A DNA stretch of 51,071 bases. Source: DSNY01 sp037446035 (GTDB lineage: Bacteria > Pseudomonadota > Gammaproteobacteria > Burkholderiales > Burkholderiaceae_F). The notes under the pieces were generated by a model. The model was not told the origin of the DNA. It saw only the letters and a list, made by a program, of their open reading frames with translations, and searched no databases. The DNA lies in the NCBI GenBank assembly GCA_037446035.1, contig JBBIJJ010000002.1, positions 1 through 51,071 of the forward strand, in the 5' to 3' direction. Shown here piece by piece: positions 1 to 8,982 of this stretch (positions are counted from its first letter, which is position 1; the number at the start of each line of letters is the position of its first letter). The position numbers and the translations under genes are program-made.

Positions 1-135
1 ACGGTCGCTTCGCTCGGACTTCCCGACGCTGCGGCCGCCTGGAATGTCTACTCCTCCCGTGCGAGGCCTGTGCAGGATCAGGCATGGGTGAAGGAGAAGC
101 ATCCGCAGTGGTGGATCGTGAAACGCAGCGCTTAG
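1..135 (+). CDS. C-terminal end of an unidentified protein (5' end outside window)
   Basis: Frame 1 is open from the first base to a TAG at 133-135 and encodes the last 44 residues of a protein ending in WWIVKRSA. The stop lies 15 bases before the start of the next gene on the same strand, so the two may be co-transcribed. The fragment has tryptophan and basic residues but no motif I recognise, so no function is given. The reading frame is supported only by its openness and by the close spacing to the following gene. Confidence 0.5.
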   Translation, partial: TVASLGLPDAAAAWNVYSSRARPVQDQAWVKEKHPQWWIVKRSA

Positions 136-150
136 AGTGACGGGGTTGTG

Positions 151-1275
151 ATGAGGCACGCTGCAGGCAAGCGCCGATTCACCGTATCGATGCTGTTCGT
201 CGCCACGGTCAGCGCGGCGGCTACTGCGTGTTCGGGAGGCGCGGAAAGTGAACCGCCCGCAACACCCGCACCTGCACCCAACCCCGCACCGCCACCGGTC
301 GCGCCCGGACCGTCGCCAACGCCGCCACCGCCGGTGACACCCCCATCGGGCAGCGGGGATTTTGCGACCCGTTGCGCACAACCGGGCGTGATCAAGTGCA
401 TCGGATTCGATGACGCCGCCTCGATCGCCGGGAGGTGGGGCGATGCATCGGGGATTACTGCCGGTGACTCGACCGCACCAACCATCGACTTCGACGTCAA
501 GGCTTCCGGCGCGGGCTCGTTGAAATTCACGATTCCGTCGAACTCGGGTTCGGACAGCTCCGGGACATTCTTCACCAACTTTGCCAACGATCTCTCGGTC
601 CAGTTCGGCGGCGACCAGGAGTTTTACGTCCAGTGGCGCCAGCGATTCAGCTCTGAGTTGATCAGTACGAAGTATCAAGGTGCCGGCGGCTTCAAGCAGA
701 TCATCATTGGAACCGGTGACCAGCCGGGCAAGGTGTATTCATCGTGCTCCGACCTCGAAGTCGTGATGTTTAGCTACGAGCAGGAGGGATTCCCGGCGAT
801 GTACAACTCCTGCTCCGGCTCGAAATCGCACGGACCGTACGACGGTTTCTACCAACCCTTCGGGGCTTACGACTTCAAGCTTCAAAACGGCCGGCCTTCC
901 CCTTACTGCTTGTACTCGCAGGGAAGCACCTCGCCGAAGTCGTACTTCGCGCCGCAAGGAAATTGCTTTGGCTACGTCGCTAACGAGTGGATGACGTTTC
1001 AGGTCCGAATCAAGCTCGGGCCGCGCGTAGGCGACGAGTTCGTGGGAAGCCAGGTAACACTATGGATGGCGCGCCAGGGACAGCCGGCGCAGCTGGTCAT
1101 CGATTGGGGCCCATACAACCTGACCGCCGGTCCGCAGGGCGAAAACCAGCGGTTTGGAAAACTCTGGCTCTTACCGTACAACACCGGCAAAAGCCCGGCG
1201 CAGTCGCATCCGACGGCCTATACGTGGTACGACGAACTGATCGTTTCGCGCTCGAGGGTCGTCGATCCCCAATAG
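151..1275 (+). CDS. Exported lipoprotein, possible polysaccharide-lyase-like jelly-roll domain
   Basis: The 374-residue product starts with a basic n-region and a hydrophobic stretch ending in a lipobox with Cys27 (ATACSG), so it should be a lipid-anchored exported protein. A proline-rich linker runs to about residue 68. The remaining ~300 residues are rich in aromatics and beta-type sequence. A segment reading FYVQWRQRF and a C-terminal WYDELIVS resemble the strands of concanavalin-like or heparin-lyase-type polysaccharide lyases; this is weak family resemblance and no catalytic residue can be named. The ATG at 151 was chosen because GGGG lies five bases upstream; a GTG at 148 is in frame. 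It belongs to a group of three secreted lipoprotein genes at the edge of the exopolysaccharide region, where it could bind or trim the polymer. Confidence 0.8.
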   Translation: MRHAAGKRRFTVSMLFVATVSAAATACSGGAESEPPATPAPAPNPAPPPVAPGPSPTPPPPVTPPSGSGDFATRCAQPGVIKCIGFDDAASIAGRWGDASGITAGDSTAPTIDFDVKASGAGSLKFTIPSNSGSDSSGTFFTNFANDLSVQFGGDQEFYVQWRQRFSSELISTKYQGAGGFKQIIIGTGDQPGKVYSSCSDLEVVMFSYEQEGFPAMYNSCSGSKSHGPYDGFYQPFGAYDFKLQNGRPSPYCLYSQGSTSPKSYFAPQGNCFGYVANEWMTFQVRIKLGPRVGDEFVGSQVTLWMARQGQPAQLVIDWGPYNLTAGPQGENQRFGKLWLLPYNTGKSPAQSHPTAYTWYDELIVSRSRVVDPQ

Positions 1276-1336
1276 CTTGACGCGCGTGGAACGCCCAGCT
1301 TTCGGCGGATGGGCGCCACGGTTCCACTGCCGGCGG

Positions 1337-2545
1337 TCAGGCAGTCCGTAAGAACCACAGATTGCCTTCGTACGAAGGGCAGTACACGACTCCGGCGAGC
1401 CCCGGTGCGTACAAGAACCTGCGGTAAACCTCATTGATCGACGCGGGGATGGATGCGCCCCCCGATGTGGGCAGCACGTCTACGCCGAACGTTTGCGCGT
1501 CGATGCGATACACGGCGGCGCCTGGAGCGCTGTTCCTCAACAAGTATGCGTCCAGTGTCGGCTCATACACCAGCCCGTTGCCGTTTCCGGAAACCGCGCC
1601 AGCGTTTGGGCCGCTAAAACTCACCCGCTGAACGGTGTTCGTTTCAATGTCGTATGAGAAGCGATCGTTGTTCGTACCCCCGACAATCAGGACGCGATTG
1701 CGGCGAGTGTCGAGCGCTGAGGCCGACTCAAAACCGTACACCGGCGTCCCCGTCAGGAGACGAGTCCACGTATTCGAGGCGCTGCTCCAGCGCAGCACGG
1801 ACCAATAGGCGAACGCGTAGACGTCACCTGAGCTCTTTTGCTCGACAATCGCCGCTCCAAAGTCAGCCGATAACTCCGATGGCGGATTGGGGAACGTTCC
1901 CGCCGGATCCCACTCGTTGGCGGAGATGTTAAACCCGTCGCTGGCACTGAATTGCCAACCGTCACCGTATCTCGAACCGACGAAAACCATCACACGGTTG
2001 CGCAGTTCGTTGCAGACGGATCCGTAGTAGGAATGACGTGATGTCGGTCGCCCGTCCGCGTAGTGAGAACTGTTCGCTCGGACTTGATTGACGGGTGTTG
2101 ACGCTCGCCGCTCCACCCACGCGGGACTGTCGACGGAAAGCCGGATGGCGTTCACCTCGTTCCCGGCATAGTCGTTGTGCCCGCCGTTCGCTGCGGAGTA
2201 GATAGTGGAATCGCGAGTGTCGATTGCAAAGCCGCACCAGGCAATGACCTTTGATTCTGGCCCCGTCGTAGCAAGGGTCGGAAAGGTCTTTACGGAAATG
2301 GGTGCGCTTGCAAGCGCACTGCCGGCAATCTGACGCCATTCGCCGATGGCCATGCCTTGGCGCCAGGCTGGCAGGGTGCCGTCGTTAGGCGGCTGAGATG
2401 GAGGCGGCGCGGGAGGCGGGTCGGGTGGCGGCGCTGGTGTGGGAGCAACGGACGGCGAAACTCCGGCGTCGCCCCCGCCGCAAGCGGAAAGCGAGAACAG
2501 CCCGAGAGCCGTGGCCGATGTCTTCAGAAAAGCCCTGCGCTTCAT
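1337..2545 (-). CDS. Exported lipoprotein with kelch-like beta-propeller
   Basis: The 402-residue protein begins MKRRAFLKTSATALG, a Tat-like twin-arginine signal that ends in a lipobox with Cys22 (SLSAC). A Pro/Ala linker follows to about residue 50. The body carries recurring blades of the kelch or galactose-oxidase type, for example NRVMVFVGSRYGDG and RNRVLIVGGTNND, each followed by aromatic strands. Propellers of this kind usually bind carbohydrate or protein; no enzyme activity can be assigned. The start at 2545 is preferred over upstream in-frame codons because AGGAG sits just before it and the signal peptide begins there. It converges with the preceding lipoprotein gene, with 61 bases between their stops. 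A possible promoter (TTGCTG, 16 bases, CATAAT) lies at 2712-2739 on the minus strand. Confidence 0.82.
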   Translation of the reverse strand: MKRRAFLKTSATALGLFSLSACGGGDAGVSPSVAPTPAPPPDPPPAPPPSQPPNDGTLPAWRQGMAIGEWRQIAGSALASAPISVKTFPTLATTGPESKVIAWCGFAIDTRDSTIYSAANGGHNDYAGNEVNAIRLSVDSPAWVERRASTPVNQVRANSSHYADGRPTSRHSYYGSVCNELRNRVMVFVGSRYGDGWQFSASDGFNISANEWDPAGTFPNPPSELSADFGAAIVEQKSSGDVYAFAYWSVLRWSSASNTWTRLLTGTPVYGFESASALDTRRNRVLIVGGTNNDRFSYDIETNTVQRVSFSGPNAGAVSGNGNGLVYEPTLDAYLLRNSAPGAAVYRIDAQTFGVDVLPTSGGASIPASINEVYRRFLYAPGLAGVVYCPSYEGNLWFLRTA

Positions 2546-3167
2546 GGAACTCCTGGATGCGTTCCCGGAACGCGAAAGGGTTGCTGGCGAACCCGGCATG
2601 AACCCGTGTCAGACGTTAGCCCCCTTGCAGCGGCATTCGCCATGCGCCTCGAAGCACGCTGCGAAGGCAGACCGAGGCACCCGCCTTTGTTGGGCCACCA
2701 CGATACTGCCGATTATGGCCCCCCCTCATCGGGCAGCAACCCCGACTTTGGGTTAGTCCGTGTAAGCAGCTGAAGCTCTATACGCAAGACTCGCCTCAGG
2801 GCGCTCGCGTCCCGATCTGCTGCAATGGCTATCGGTTCCCTCGTGCCTGGGGCCCCGACAGGAGGCGGCAGTCTGTCAAAGTCGCCGGCAAATCGCATCC
2901 GTCGAGCGACTTCCGCTACGCTGGGTCACTGCCTGTGTAGATCTCCGTTGGCTACGGAAGTCAGAAGTGCGCACTCGACGCAAAGGGGACCGCTGGGCAG
3001 GTTCGGCTACTCGGCCAACGGACTAGCTACATGGCGTGAACGCTGCTTGCACGGCGCGGGCCATAATGTCGGTCGGGCCGTAACCTAGGGTCAGCTTGAA
3101 CGCGGCGCTCAGTCGGGGGCGAACCGCACGCAGATCGCTTCTTGACCGGGTTGGAAGGGGTAGTGCG
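2546..3167. other. Intergenic region without a supported gene
   Basis: This 622-base stretch separates two divergent lipoprotein genes. The short open frames in it have no signal peptide, ribosome site or recognisable domain. A candidate minus-strand sigma70 promoter for the kelch-like gene is at 2712-2739 (TTGCTG, 16-base spacer, CATAAT). No equally good promoter was found for the plus-strand gene that follows. Confidence 0.5.
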
Positions 3168-5252
3168 ATGCATCGGATCGGTCAGTGGTCAGGAACGATA
3201 TTGCCGATCGTTGCCGCGGTCGGTTTGATGTCGTGCGCGCTCGACGAACCTCGCCCGATCGTCACCCTCGTCGCCGAACCGCCAACGATAGCCAGCAGCG
3301 GATCGTCCACCCTCAGGTGGAACTCGGATCGGGCGAAGTCCTGCGTCGCGTCCGGCGCATGGTCGGGAAGCAGGCCGCCGTCGGGTTCCGAAGCCGTCGG
3401 GCCAATCACGTCGGCGCAGAACTACTCACTGACGTGCACGAACCGTGGGGGCTCAGAGACCAAGTCGGTCACGATCAAGGTCGATACGGCACCGCCGCCT
3501 TCGGCGCCGTCCGTATCGTTCAATGCGAGCCCGCTCAACATCCCGAGTGGTGCGGCTGCGACGCTGACGTGGGCGTCGAGCGATGCAAGCTCGTGCCTGG
3601 CGTCGGGCGCGTGGTCGGGCGCGAAGGCGACCGCCGGTTCCGAGACGACGGGGCCACTTACGGCGAGCAGCACGTTTTCGATTTCGTGCAGCGGAGTCGG
3701 TGGAACGGCTTCGCAATCAGTCACTGTCGTGGTGCAAAGTGCGCCGCCGCCGCCGCCGGCGCCCACGCTATCTCTCAGTGCAGATCCAGCGAGCGTCGCC
3801 AGCGGCGGCGCTGCAACGTTGACTTGGTCGTCGGCCAATGCCGCTTCGTGCGCTGCGTCCGGAGCATGGTCCGGGCAGAAGCCAACTTCCGGGGCCCAGT
3901 CGACGGGGCCGTTGACTGCCAGCAGCCCGTTTTCGCTATCGTGCACCGGTGCCGGCGGCACCGTAACGCAGACGGTAACGGTGAGCGTCAGTGCTCCTCC
4001 GGTCCCCGCGCCGACACTGACGTTCGCCGCGAATCCCGGCACTGTCGAAAGCGGAAGCGCGGCGACGCTAAGTTGGACAGCGTCCAATGCCACGGCGTGC
4101 AGCGCGTCGGGGGCGTGGAGCGGGACTAAGCCCACGATGGGCTCGGAGTCCACGGGTGCACTTGGTGCGAATGCCAGCTATTCGCTGACATGCACCGGTG
4201 CCGGCGGCGCGGTGACGAAATCCGTGACGGTCATCGTGCGCCCGCCTGCGGCGCCCACGGTATCGCTGACGGCCAGCCCGCTGAACGTCTCCTCCGGCGG
4301 CACTTCGACGCTCACCTGGTCCTCGTCGAATGCCAGCGGTTGTCTAGCGACCTCCGATCCCGCCAACAGTGCTTGGTCGGGAAGCAAGCCGACATCAGGA
4401 AGCATTAGCACGGGACCGCTGACGGCGGCGAGCAATACGTTCTCGCTGACATGCACGGGTGCTGGAGGAAGCGCAAGTCGATCCGTCATCGTGTCGGTTG
4501 GCACGGCCTCGGCGCAGACGGGTCTCGACTTTCCGGGTAACGCCGGAGTGACGAACACCATGCGATTCCGGTTCTTAAATCCGTTGCCTATCTATCCTGC
4601 AACCTACATTTGGCGCGCTTACCCGAGGCGGCAGGCTGGCTATTACACGACCTTCTTCTGGGGCAACGATGACGGACAGAACAACCTGAACACATTCCTG
4701 TGGCTTCCCGGTGGAGGCGCCGATAGCTACTACGGCGCGCATCCGTACCCGAATCCGGCACCCAGCGGCACGAACCACGATTGGGAGATCGCGGTCGAGC
4801 AAAACGACTTCGTCAATGGGCGGGTAGTCTACGATCGGTGGTACACGCAAGCGCTCGTGGTCTGGGCGGACGCCAACGGCAACAAGCACCACGAGTTCTA
4901 CTGGGATCTGCCGAACACCGACGCGAGCCATCGAGTCGTGCGCGTGTCTGATCCGAGTTGGGGCAACCGCAGGCCCCCCGTTCCGGCGCTTACCTGGGGC
5001 GATGCACCGTGGGCCCCCGGTCAAGAGGTATTCAACGGCGTGCTGCGCGGCATCCAGATCTACTCGACCAACCTGTCGCTCGCAGACATCTTGGCCGAGG
5101 CGAATGCCCCGCTGTCCACTGCAGCGGGTGCGGCGAATGTCTGGTACCTGAACCTCAATCCGCGACCCGACGACATCTCCGACAAGTCCGGACGGGGGCA
5201 CAATCCGGCCTGGGTCGGCAACGAACGTCCGCGACTTTGGACCGGCCCCTGA
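3168..5252 (+). CDS. Exported lipoprotein: five Ig-like repeats plus C-terminal lectin-like domain
   Basis: The 694-residue product has a signal sequence ending in a lipobox at Cys23 (GLMSC). Residues ~30 to 445 hold five tandem Ig-like repeats of 75 to 95 residues. Each has the pattern LTWSSSNA..C.ASGAWSG, then TGPLTASS..FSLTC, with two cysteines that could form an intradomain disulfide. Repeats 2 to 5 are preceded by short Pro/Ala linkers. The last ~240 residues are rich in Trp and Tyr and resemble a LamG or concanavalin-type domain; this is an inference from composition and strand pattern. The ATG at 3168 follows GGAAGGGG at a suitable distance and opens the signal peptide; the frame continues further upstream. 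A stalk with a binding head fits a surface polysaccharide-binding or adhesive role. Confidence 0.82.
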   Translation: MHRIGQWSGTILPIVAAVGLMSCALDEPRPIVTLVAEPPTIASSGSSTLRWNSDRAKSCVASGAWSGSRPPSGSEAVGPITSAQNYSLTCTNRGGSETKSVTIKVDTAPPPSAPSVSFNASPLNIPSGAAATLTWASSDASSCLASGAWSGAKATAGSETTGPLTASSTFSISCSGVGGTASQSVTVVVQSAPPPPPAPTLSLSADPASVASGGAATLTWSSANAASCAASGAWSGQKPTSGAQSTGPLTASSPFSLSCTGAGGTVTQTVTVSVSAPPVPAPTLTFAANPGTVESGSAATLSWTASNATACSASGAWSGTKPTMGSESTGALGANASYSLTCTGAGGAVTKSVTVIVRPPAAPTVSLTASPLNVSSGGTSTLTWSSSNASGCLATSDPANSAWSGSKPTSGSISTGPLTAASNTFSLTCTGAGGSASRSVIVSVGTASAQTGLDFPGNAGVTNTMRFRFLNPLPIYPATYIWRAYPRRQAGYYTTFFWGNDDGQNNLNTFLWLPGGGADSYYGAHPYPNPAPSGTNHDWEIAVEQNDFVNGRVVYDRWYTQALVVWADANGNKHHEFYWDLPNTDASHRVVRVSDPSWGNRRPPVPALTWGDAPWAPGQEVFNGVLRGIQIYSTNLSLADILAEANAPLSTAAGAANVWYLNLNPRPDDISDKSGRGHNPAWVGNERPRLWTGP
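3255..4500 (+). repeat. Tandem array of five Ig-like coding repeats
   Basis: Five in-frame units within the lipoprotein gene share a repeated core (TGG..GCATGGTCGGG encoding GAWSG, and a conserved TGCAC codon pair). The fifth unit carries a short insertion (ATSDPANSAWSG). The units are similar enough at DNA level for recombination to change repeat number. Confidence 0.75.
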
Positions 5253-5587
5253 TCGATCGCAACGCTTTGGCAAGCGTGTGCCCGTGCGGCACCCTTCGGC
5301 TGCAGTGACGACCACGGGCACGGGCTAGACTGCGTGGCCGAGCGGGCGGCGGTTAACGTCGCTGCCCTTGTTCCTGGTGCTGCCTCCACCGATTGGCTCG
5401 CTGAAGCGCGCCGGCTTGTGCATCATGGTCCCTCTCGCCGGAGTCCTGCCGTCTTGAAGTCGAAACGAAACTGGCATTCACGGCATCAATTGATCGCCCG
5501 CGACCGACGGGACCCTCGCCATGAGACATTCGGCCGATGCTACGCAGCGAGCGTGCCGGCCTGCTGCTTTGGTTTACGTTGAGCCGA
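5253..5587. other. Intergenic region with a strong inverted repeat
   Basis: This stretch of 335 bases has no supported gene. It holds a nine-base inverted repeat, GTGCCCGTG at 5278-5286 and CACGGGCAC at 5313-5321, just after the lipoprotein stop. It could act as a transcription end or an mRNA 3' hairpin; there is no T-run, so a classical intrinsic terminator is not claimed. Confidence 0.45.
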
Positions 5588-7081
5588 ATGTCGACCGAAA
5601 TCGTGCGCGGGATGACGCATGGCGCCGCCTGGATGGTGCTTTTCAAGGTCATTGATCGCCCGCTCGGACTGATCAGCACGTTCATCCTTGCCCGGCTGTT
5701 GCTTCCGGCCGATTTCGGAATCGTCGCCATGGCGATGTCGGTCATTGCGGTGATCGAGCTGGCGACATCATTCAGCTTCGATGCCGCGCTGATACAGAAA
5801 TCGCGGCCGCGTCGCGAGCACTATGACTCGGCATGGACGCTGAACGTCCTTGTGGCGGTGAGCTGCGCGGCGGCGACGATCGCACTGGCGCCGGTGACGG
5901 CATCGTATTACGCCGAACCACAGCTGACGGCCGTCATGTGGACACTCGCGCTGGGCTGGCTCGCGTGGGGATTTGAAAACGTCGGCGTGGTGGACTTTCG
6001 TCGAGAATTGAATTTTCGCCGCGAGTTCTGGTTTCTCGCCTCAAAGCGGCTGATCTCGTTCGCCGTCACCGTTGCGGCCGCTTTGATGTTTCGTTCCTAC
6101 TGGGCCCTGGTGATAGGCATGGTCTCGGGACGCATCGTCGGAGTGCTGCTGAGCTACGCGATGCATCCGTTCCGACCTCGCCTGAGTCTTGCAGCAAGTC
6201 GCGAGTTGTTTTCGTTTTCCGGTTGGATGCTCGCGACGAATCTTCTGGGCGCAGCGGTCTCGAGGCTGCCGCACTTCGTGCTCGGTCGCAGCTTCGGCGC
6301 GCAGGCGCTCGGCGCATATACGGTTGGCGCCGAATTCGCGCAGATTGCCAACAGCGAACTGGCGGCACCCATCAATCGCGCGCTGTTTCCCGGTTTTTCA
6401 CGGCTCGCCGACCGGCCCGAAGAGTTTCGCCGCGCGTGCGTGGGCGCGACCGCCGTCATGATGTTGATCGTTCTGCCGGCTAGTGTAGGGATCGCCGCGG
6501 TGGCTGAGCCGCTTGTGCGCGTACTGCTCGGCGAACGGTGGGGCGCCGCGGTGCCGGTCATTCAGGTATTGGCGATCTCTGGTGCACTGTCGGCGGTTGT
6601 TTCGAACAACGTATCGGCCTATCTGGCCATCGGCCGACCGCATCTGGTCACGGCAATTCTGCTGTGTCGGCTCGTCGTCATGGTGCCTCTGCTTTATGTA
6701 GCGGCTGGGCGTGGCGAGTTCATCGCGATCGCGTATGCAGAGATGCTCGCGGTCATTGTCAGTCTGCTTTTCAGCTATCCGGTGCTACTGCGCCAGCTCA
6801 AGCTGTCACCTCTTAACTACATGGCCTCACTTTGGCGGCCACTCTGCGCCAGCATCGTGATGGGGCTGACCGTGCATGCGGGGATCGTCTGGATAGGCAG
6901 CGACGGTTCGGCCCACGGTGCGCTGATTCAGCTAGCGGCGGGTGTGCCTCTCGGCATCGCGCTTTACGTACTGCTCGTATTGGGCCTGTGGGTCGCTTCC
7001 GGTCGGCCGGACAGCGCCGAGTCACTTCTTGCCAAGCGCACATGGGCCGCTTGGCGCTCTCTCGCGGTTCGCTTACGGTAG
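5588..7081 (+). CDS. Polysaccharide flippase, Wzx/MOP superfamily
   Basis: The 497-residue protein is almost wholly hydrophobic, with about 12 to 14 predicted membrane helices. The N-terminal GAAWMVLFKVIDRPLGLIS and LPADFGIVAMAMSVIAVIE are typical of the Wzx/WzxC lipopolysaccharide flippases. Such proteins move undecaprenyl-linked oligosaccharide repeat units from the inner to the outer leaflet of the inner membrane. The start MSTEIVRG at 5588 matches the normal start of the family; an upstream in-frame ATG at 5537 would add 17 residues. It fits the surrounding exopolysaccharide genes and points to a Wzy-dependent route, although no Wzy polymerase is visible in the window. The exact substrate cannot be read from sequence. 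Confidence 0.92.
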   Translation: MSTEIVRGMTHGAAWMVLFKVIDRPLGLISTFILARLLLPADFGIVAMAMSVIAVIELATSFSFDAALIQKSRPRREHYDSAWTLNVLVAVSCAAATIALAPVTASYYAEPQLTAVMWTLALGWLAWGFENVGVVDFRRELNFRREFWFLASKRLISFAVTVAAALMFRSYWALVIGMVSGRIVGVLLSYAMHPFRPRLSLAASRELFSFSGWMLATNLLGAAVSRLPHFVLGRSFGAQALGAYTVGAEFAQIANSELAAPINRALFPGFSRLADRPEEFRRACVGATAVMMLIVLPASVGIAAVAEPLVRVLLGERWGAAVPVIQVLAISGALSAVVSNNVSAYLAIGRPHLVTAILLCRLVVMVPLLYVAAGRGEFIAIAYAEMLAVIVSLLFSYPVLLRQLKLSPLNYMASLWRPLCASIVMGLTVHAGIVWIGSDGSAHGALIQLAAGVPLGIALYVLLVLGLWVASGRPDSAESLLAKRTWAAWRSLAVRLR

Positions 7082-7274
7082 CTTCGGACGCAGGCTGAGG
7101 GCGTCCGCATCCGCGAGACCTAGCCCGGTCACTTCACGAGGTCGCCCCCGTTTGCGTGCGGTCTGTCTCGGTGAATCGCCCCTGTCGCGCTGCGGGCTGT
7201 CAATCCAATTCGTACCGCCGGGGCTACGCTGGTTTGCGCGGCGCATGCGGGCGCGGCTCGGCCTCAAGTGCTCG

Positions 7275-7294
7275 CGAAGGCCACTTGGCCTTCG
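7275..7294. terminator. Perfect hairpin between convergent genes
   Basis: CGAAGGCCA (7275-7283) and TGGCCTTCG (7286-7294) form a perfect nine-pair stem with a two-base loop in the gap between the convergent flippase and pyruvyl-transferase genes. Position and symmetry suit a bidirectional transcription end, but there is no T-run on either side. Confidence 0.45.
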
Positions 7295-7368
7295 ACTGCG
7301 CCCCTCTCGGCCAATCCGCATCCCACATCCGCTCGCGCAATTCCCGCGTCCCCCATGAAATATCCGGG

Positions 7369-8796
7369 CTAGGCGGGCGCAGCGAGGCGCCGTCGGTGCG
7401 TTCGCAGAATGATCGAGAAGATTGCGCGGTATTGAGTTTCCAGTGCGGTGACGTACCCGTCGTCGGCTTTCGTGATCTGCCCCGCAGCCTCGATCCGATG
7501 CTGCTCAAGTTGGTGAAAGCGATCGATGAGGCCGGCCACGCTCAGATCGTCGAAATCGATCGCGTACCGTTCCTGACCCATTTCGCGCATCAGGTCACGC
7601 GTTTTGCGGTAGTAGCAGATCGCGAGCACCGGCCGACGCGCGTGCAGCGACAGCAGCGTGCCATGGAAGCGTGTGGCGACAACGATGTCCGCGGCTCCGA
7701 TGGCTCTCATCAGCTCGTCGACCGTGTGGGGACGCTTGACGGGTTCGGGCTGAACAAGACGGGTCGCGCACTCGGGGCGCATCGCACGCACCACCTCGTC
7801 GGCAACGTTGAGGTCCTTGAGCTGCGTCGGAAAAAAAAACACGGGATAGCCGTTGTCGACCAGATGCTCGGCGAGCGCGGCGAGCGTCCGAACGAAACCA
7901 GCGTATCGACCCGTGTCGGCCGTGTACCAGTAGAAGCTGTCGTACAGCGGCATCGGGTTGATGCCTACGGCTGGCTTGCCGTGTGCACTGCGGTCTCCAT
8001 GCGTCGATGGATCTGCCGCCGGAAGCACGAGACTATGTGCGAGATCCGGAAACACATGACTCGCTGCGCCGCGCGGCGCAGCGCCGACGAGCCGTTGGGA
8101 CGCGGCATCGCGAAAGGACAGGTAGTGTGACAGACGCACGGCGAAGCGGACCATTCGCTGGCTCAGGCGCGCGTCGAGTGGCCCGGCGCCTACACTGACG
8201 TACAGCAGCCTGCACCCTGCAAGACGCGCCAGCAACGACCACTTCAACAGCGTGTAAGGAAACCCCCAGGGTCCGCCAAAGTTGTCCAGAAACTGGTTCG
8301 AACCGGCAATGATCAGCGCATCGAGTCCCCGCAGCCTTGAGTAGGAGTGCCAAAGGAACCTGATCTCGCGCACCGCGAACAGCGCGCCGCGGGCGAGCTT
8401 GCCAGCCGTGCTGCGGATCCGTCCTTTCGGAATGAACTCGGCGATCCGGTCGAGCAGGCTGATTGCTTCGGCAGCGGCTCGGTCGGTAGCGCCCGCCGCC
8501 CACTGGTCATCCAGCACTTCACCGAACCGCTGGCGGCCGCTCTCCTGTCGGATCGGAAACGCGGTCAAGCCATAGCGCCGCGCAGAGTCCTCGGGGTCCA
8601 TCGAGAAAGCCACGACGCGCGCTTGCGGCCATTCGCGCCGGATCCGCGCAACCAGTGCCTCGATGATCGCCTCGTCGCCCAGATTGCGGTCGCCATAGTG
8701 GCCAAACACGCCGACGGCAGGTGCTGTACCCCGCGCCACTTGGTCCGCTGCGGCTGCCCCTTTTTTTGCGGAAGTGCTTGCGGTCGTCGTCGACAT
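7369..8796 (-). CDS. Polysaccharide pyruvyl transferase family protein
   Basis: The 475-residue protein carries the N-terminal GHYGDRNLGDEAI signature (about residues 32-44) of the CsaB/WcaK/AmsJ family, a nucleotide-fold core (ALIIAGSNQFLDNFGG), and the C-terminal ADIVVATRFHGTLLSLHARRP segment with the conserved RFH. These enzymes add pyruvate ketals from phosphoenolpyruvate to sugars of cell-wall or capsular polymers, which makes the polymer acidic. It is longer than many relatives because of a region around residues 100-150. Two homopolymers lie in the frame: a run of nine T on the coding strand (7831-7839) and a run of seven A near the start (8761-8767). It is transcribed divergently from the asparagine-synthase gene. 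Confidence 0.9.
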   Translation of the reverse strand: MSTTTASTSAKKGAAAADQVARGTAPAVGVFGHYGDRNLGDEAIIEALVARIRREWPQARVVAFSMDPEDSARRYGLTAFPIRQESGRQRFGEVLDDQWAAGATDRAAAEAISLLDRIAEFIPKGRIRSTAGKLARGALFAVREIRFLWHSYSRLRGLDALIIAGSNQFLDNFGGPWGFPYTLLKWSLLARLAGCRLLYVSVGAGPLDARLSQRMVRFAVRLSHYLSFRDAASQRLVGAAPRGAASHVFPDLAHSLVLPAADPSTHGDRSAHGKPAVGINPMPLYDSFYWYTADTGRYAGFVRTLAALAEHLVDNGYPVFFFPTQLKDLNVADEVVRAMRPECATRLVQPEPVKRPHTVDELMRAIGAADIVVATRFHGTLLSLHARRPVLAICYYRKTRDLMREMGQERYAIDFDDLSVAGLIDRFHQLEQHRIEAAGQITKADDGYVTALETQYRAIFSIILRTHRRRLAAPA

Positions 8797-8982
8797 GCAA
8801 CGCAGTATAGCGGGGGCGTTCCTCGCAACCCCGCGCGACGCATGCTATGGGCTTGTCGGTATAGTCCTACACGTTGTGCCGCACGCGTGTGAGGGAGTAA
8901 AACGTCTGTCTCGCCGGACACTATCGGGTAGACGCGGTGCCACGGCCATGCCGGCGCAACCAGCCCAGGAGCATTCGAACGC

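Noticed and set aside
3255..4500. The spaced repeats here taken as a CRISPR array
   Set aside because: Units are in-frame coding repeats of over 200 bases with diverged sequence; no short identical direct repeats and no cas genes.
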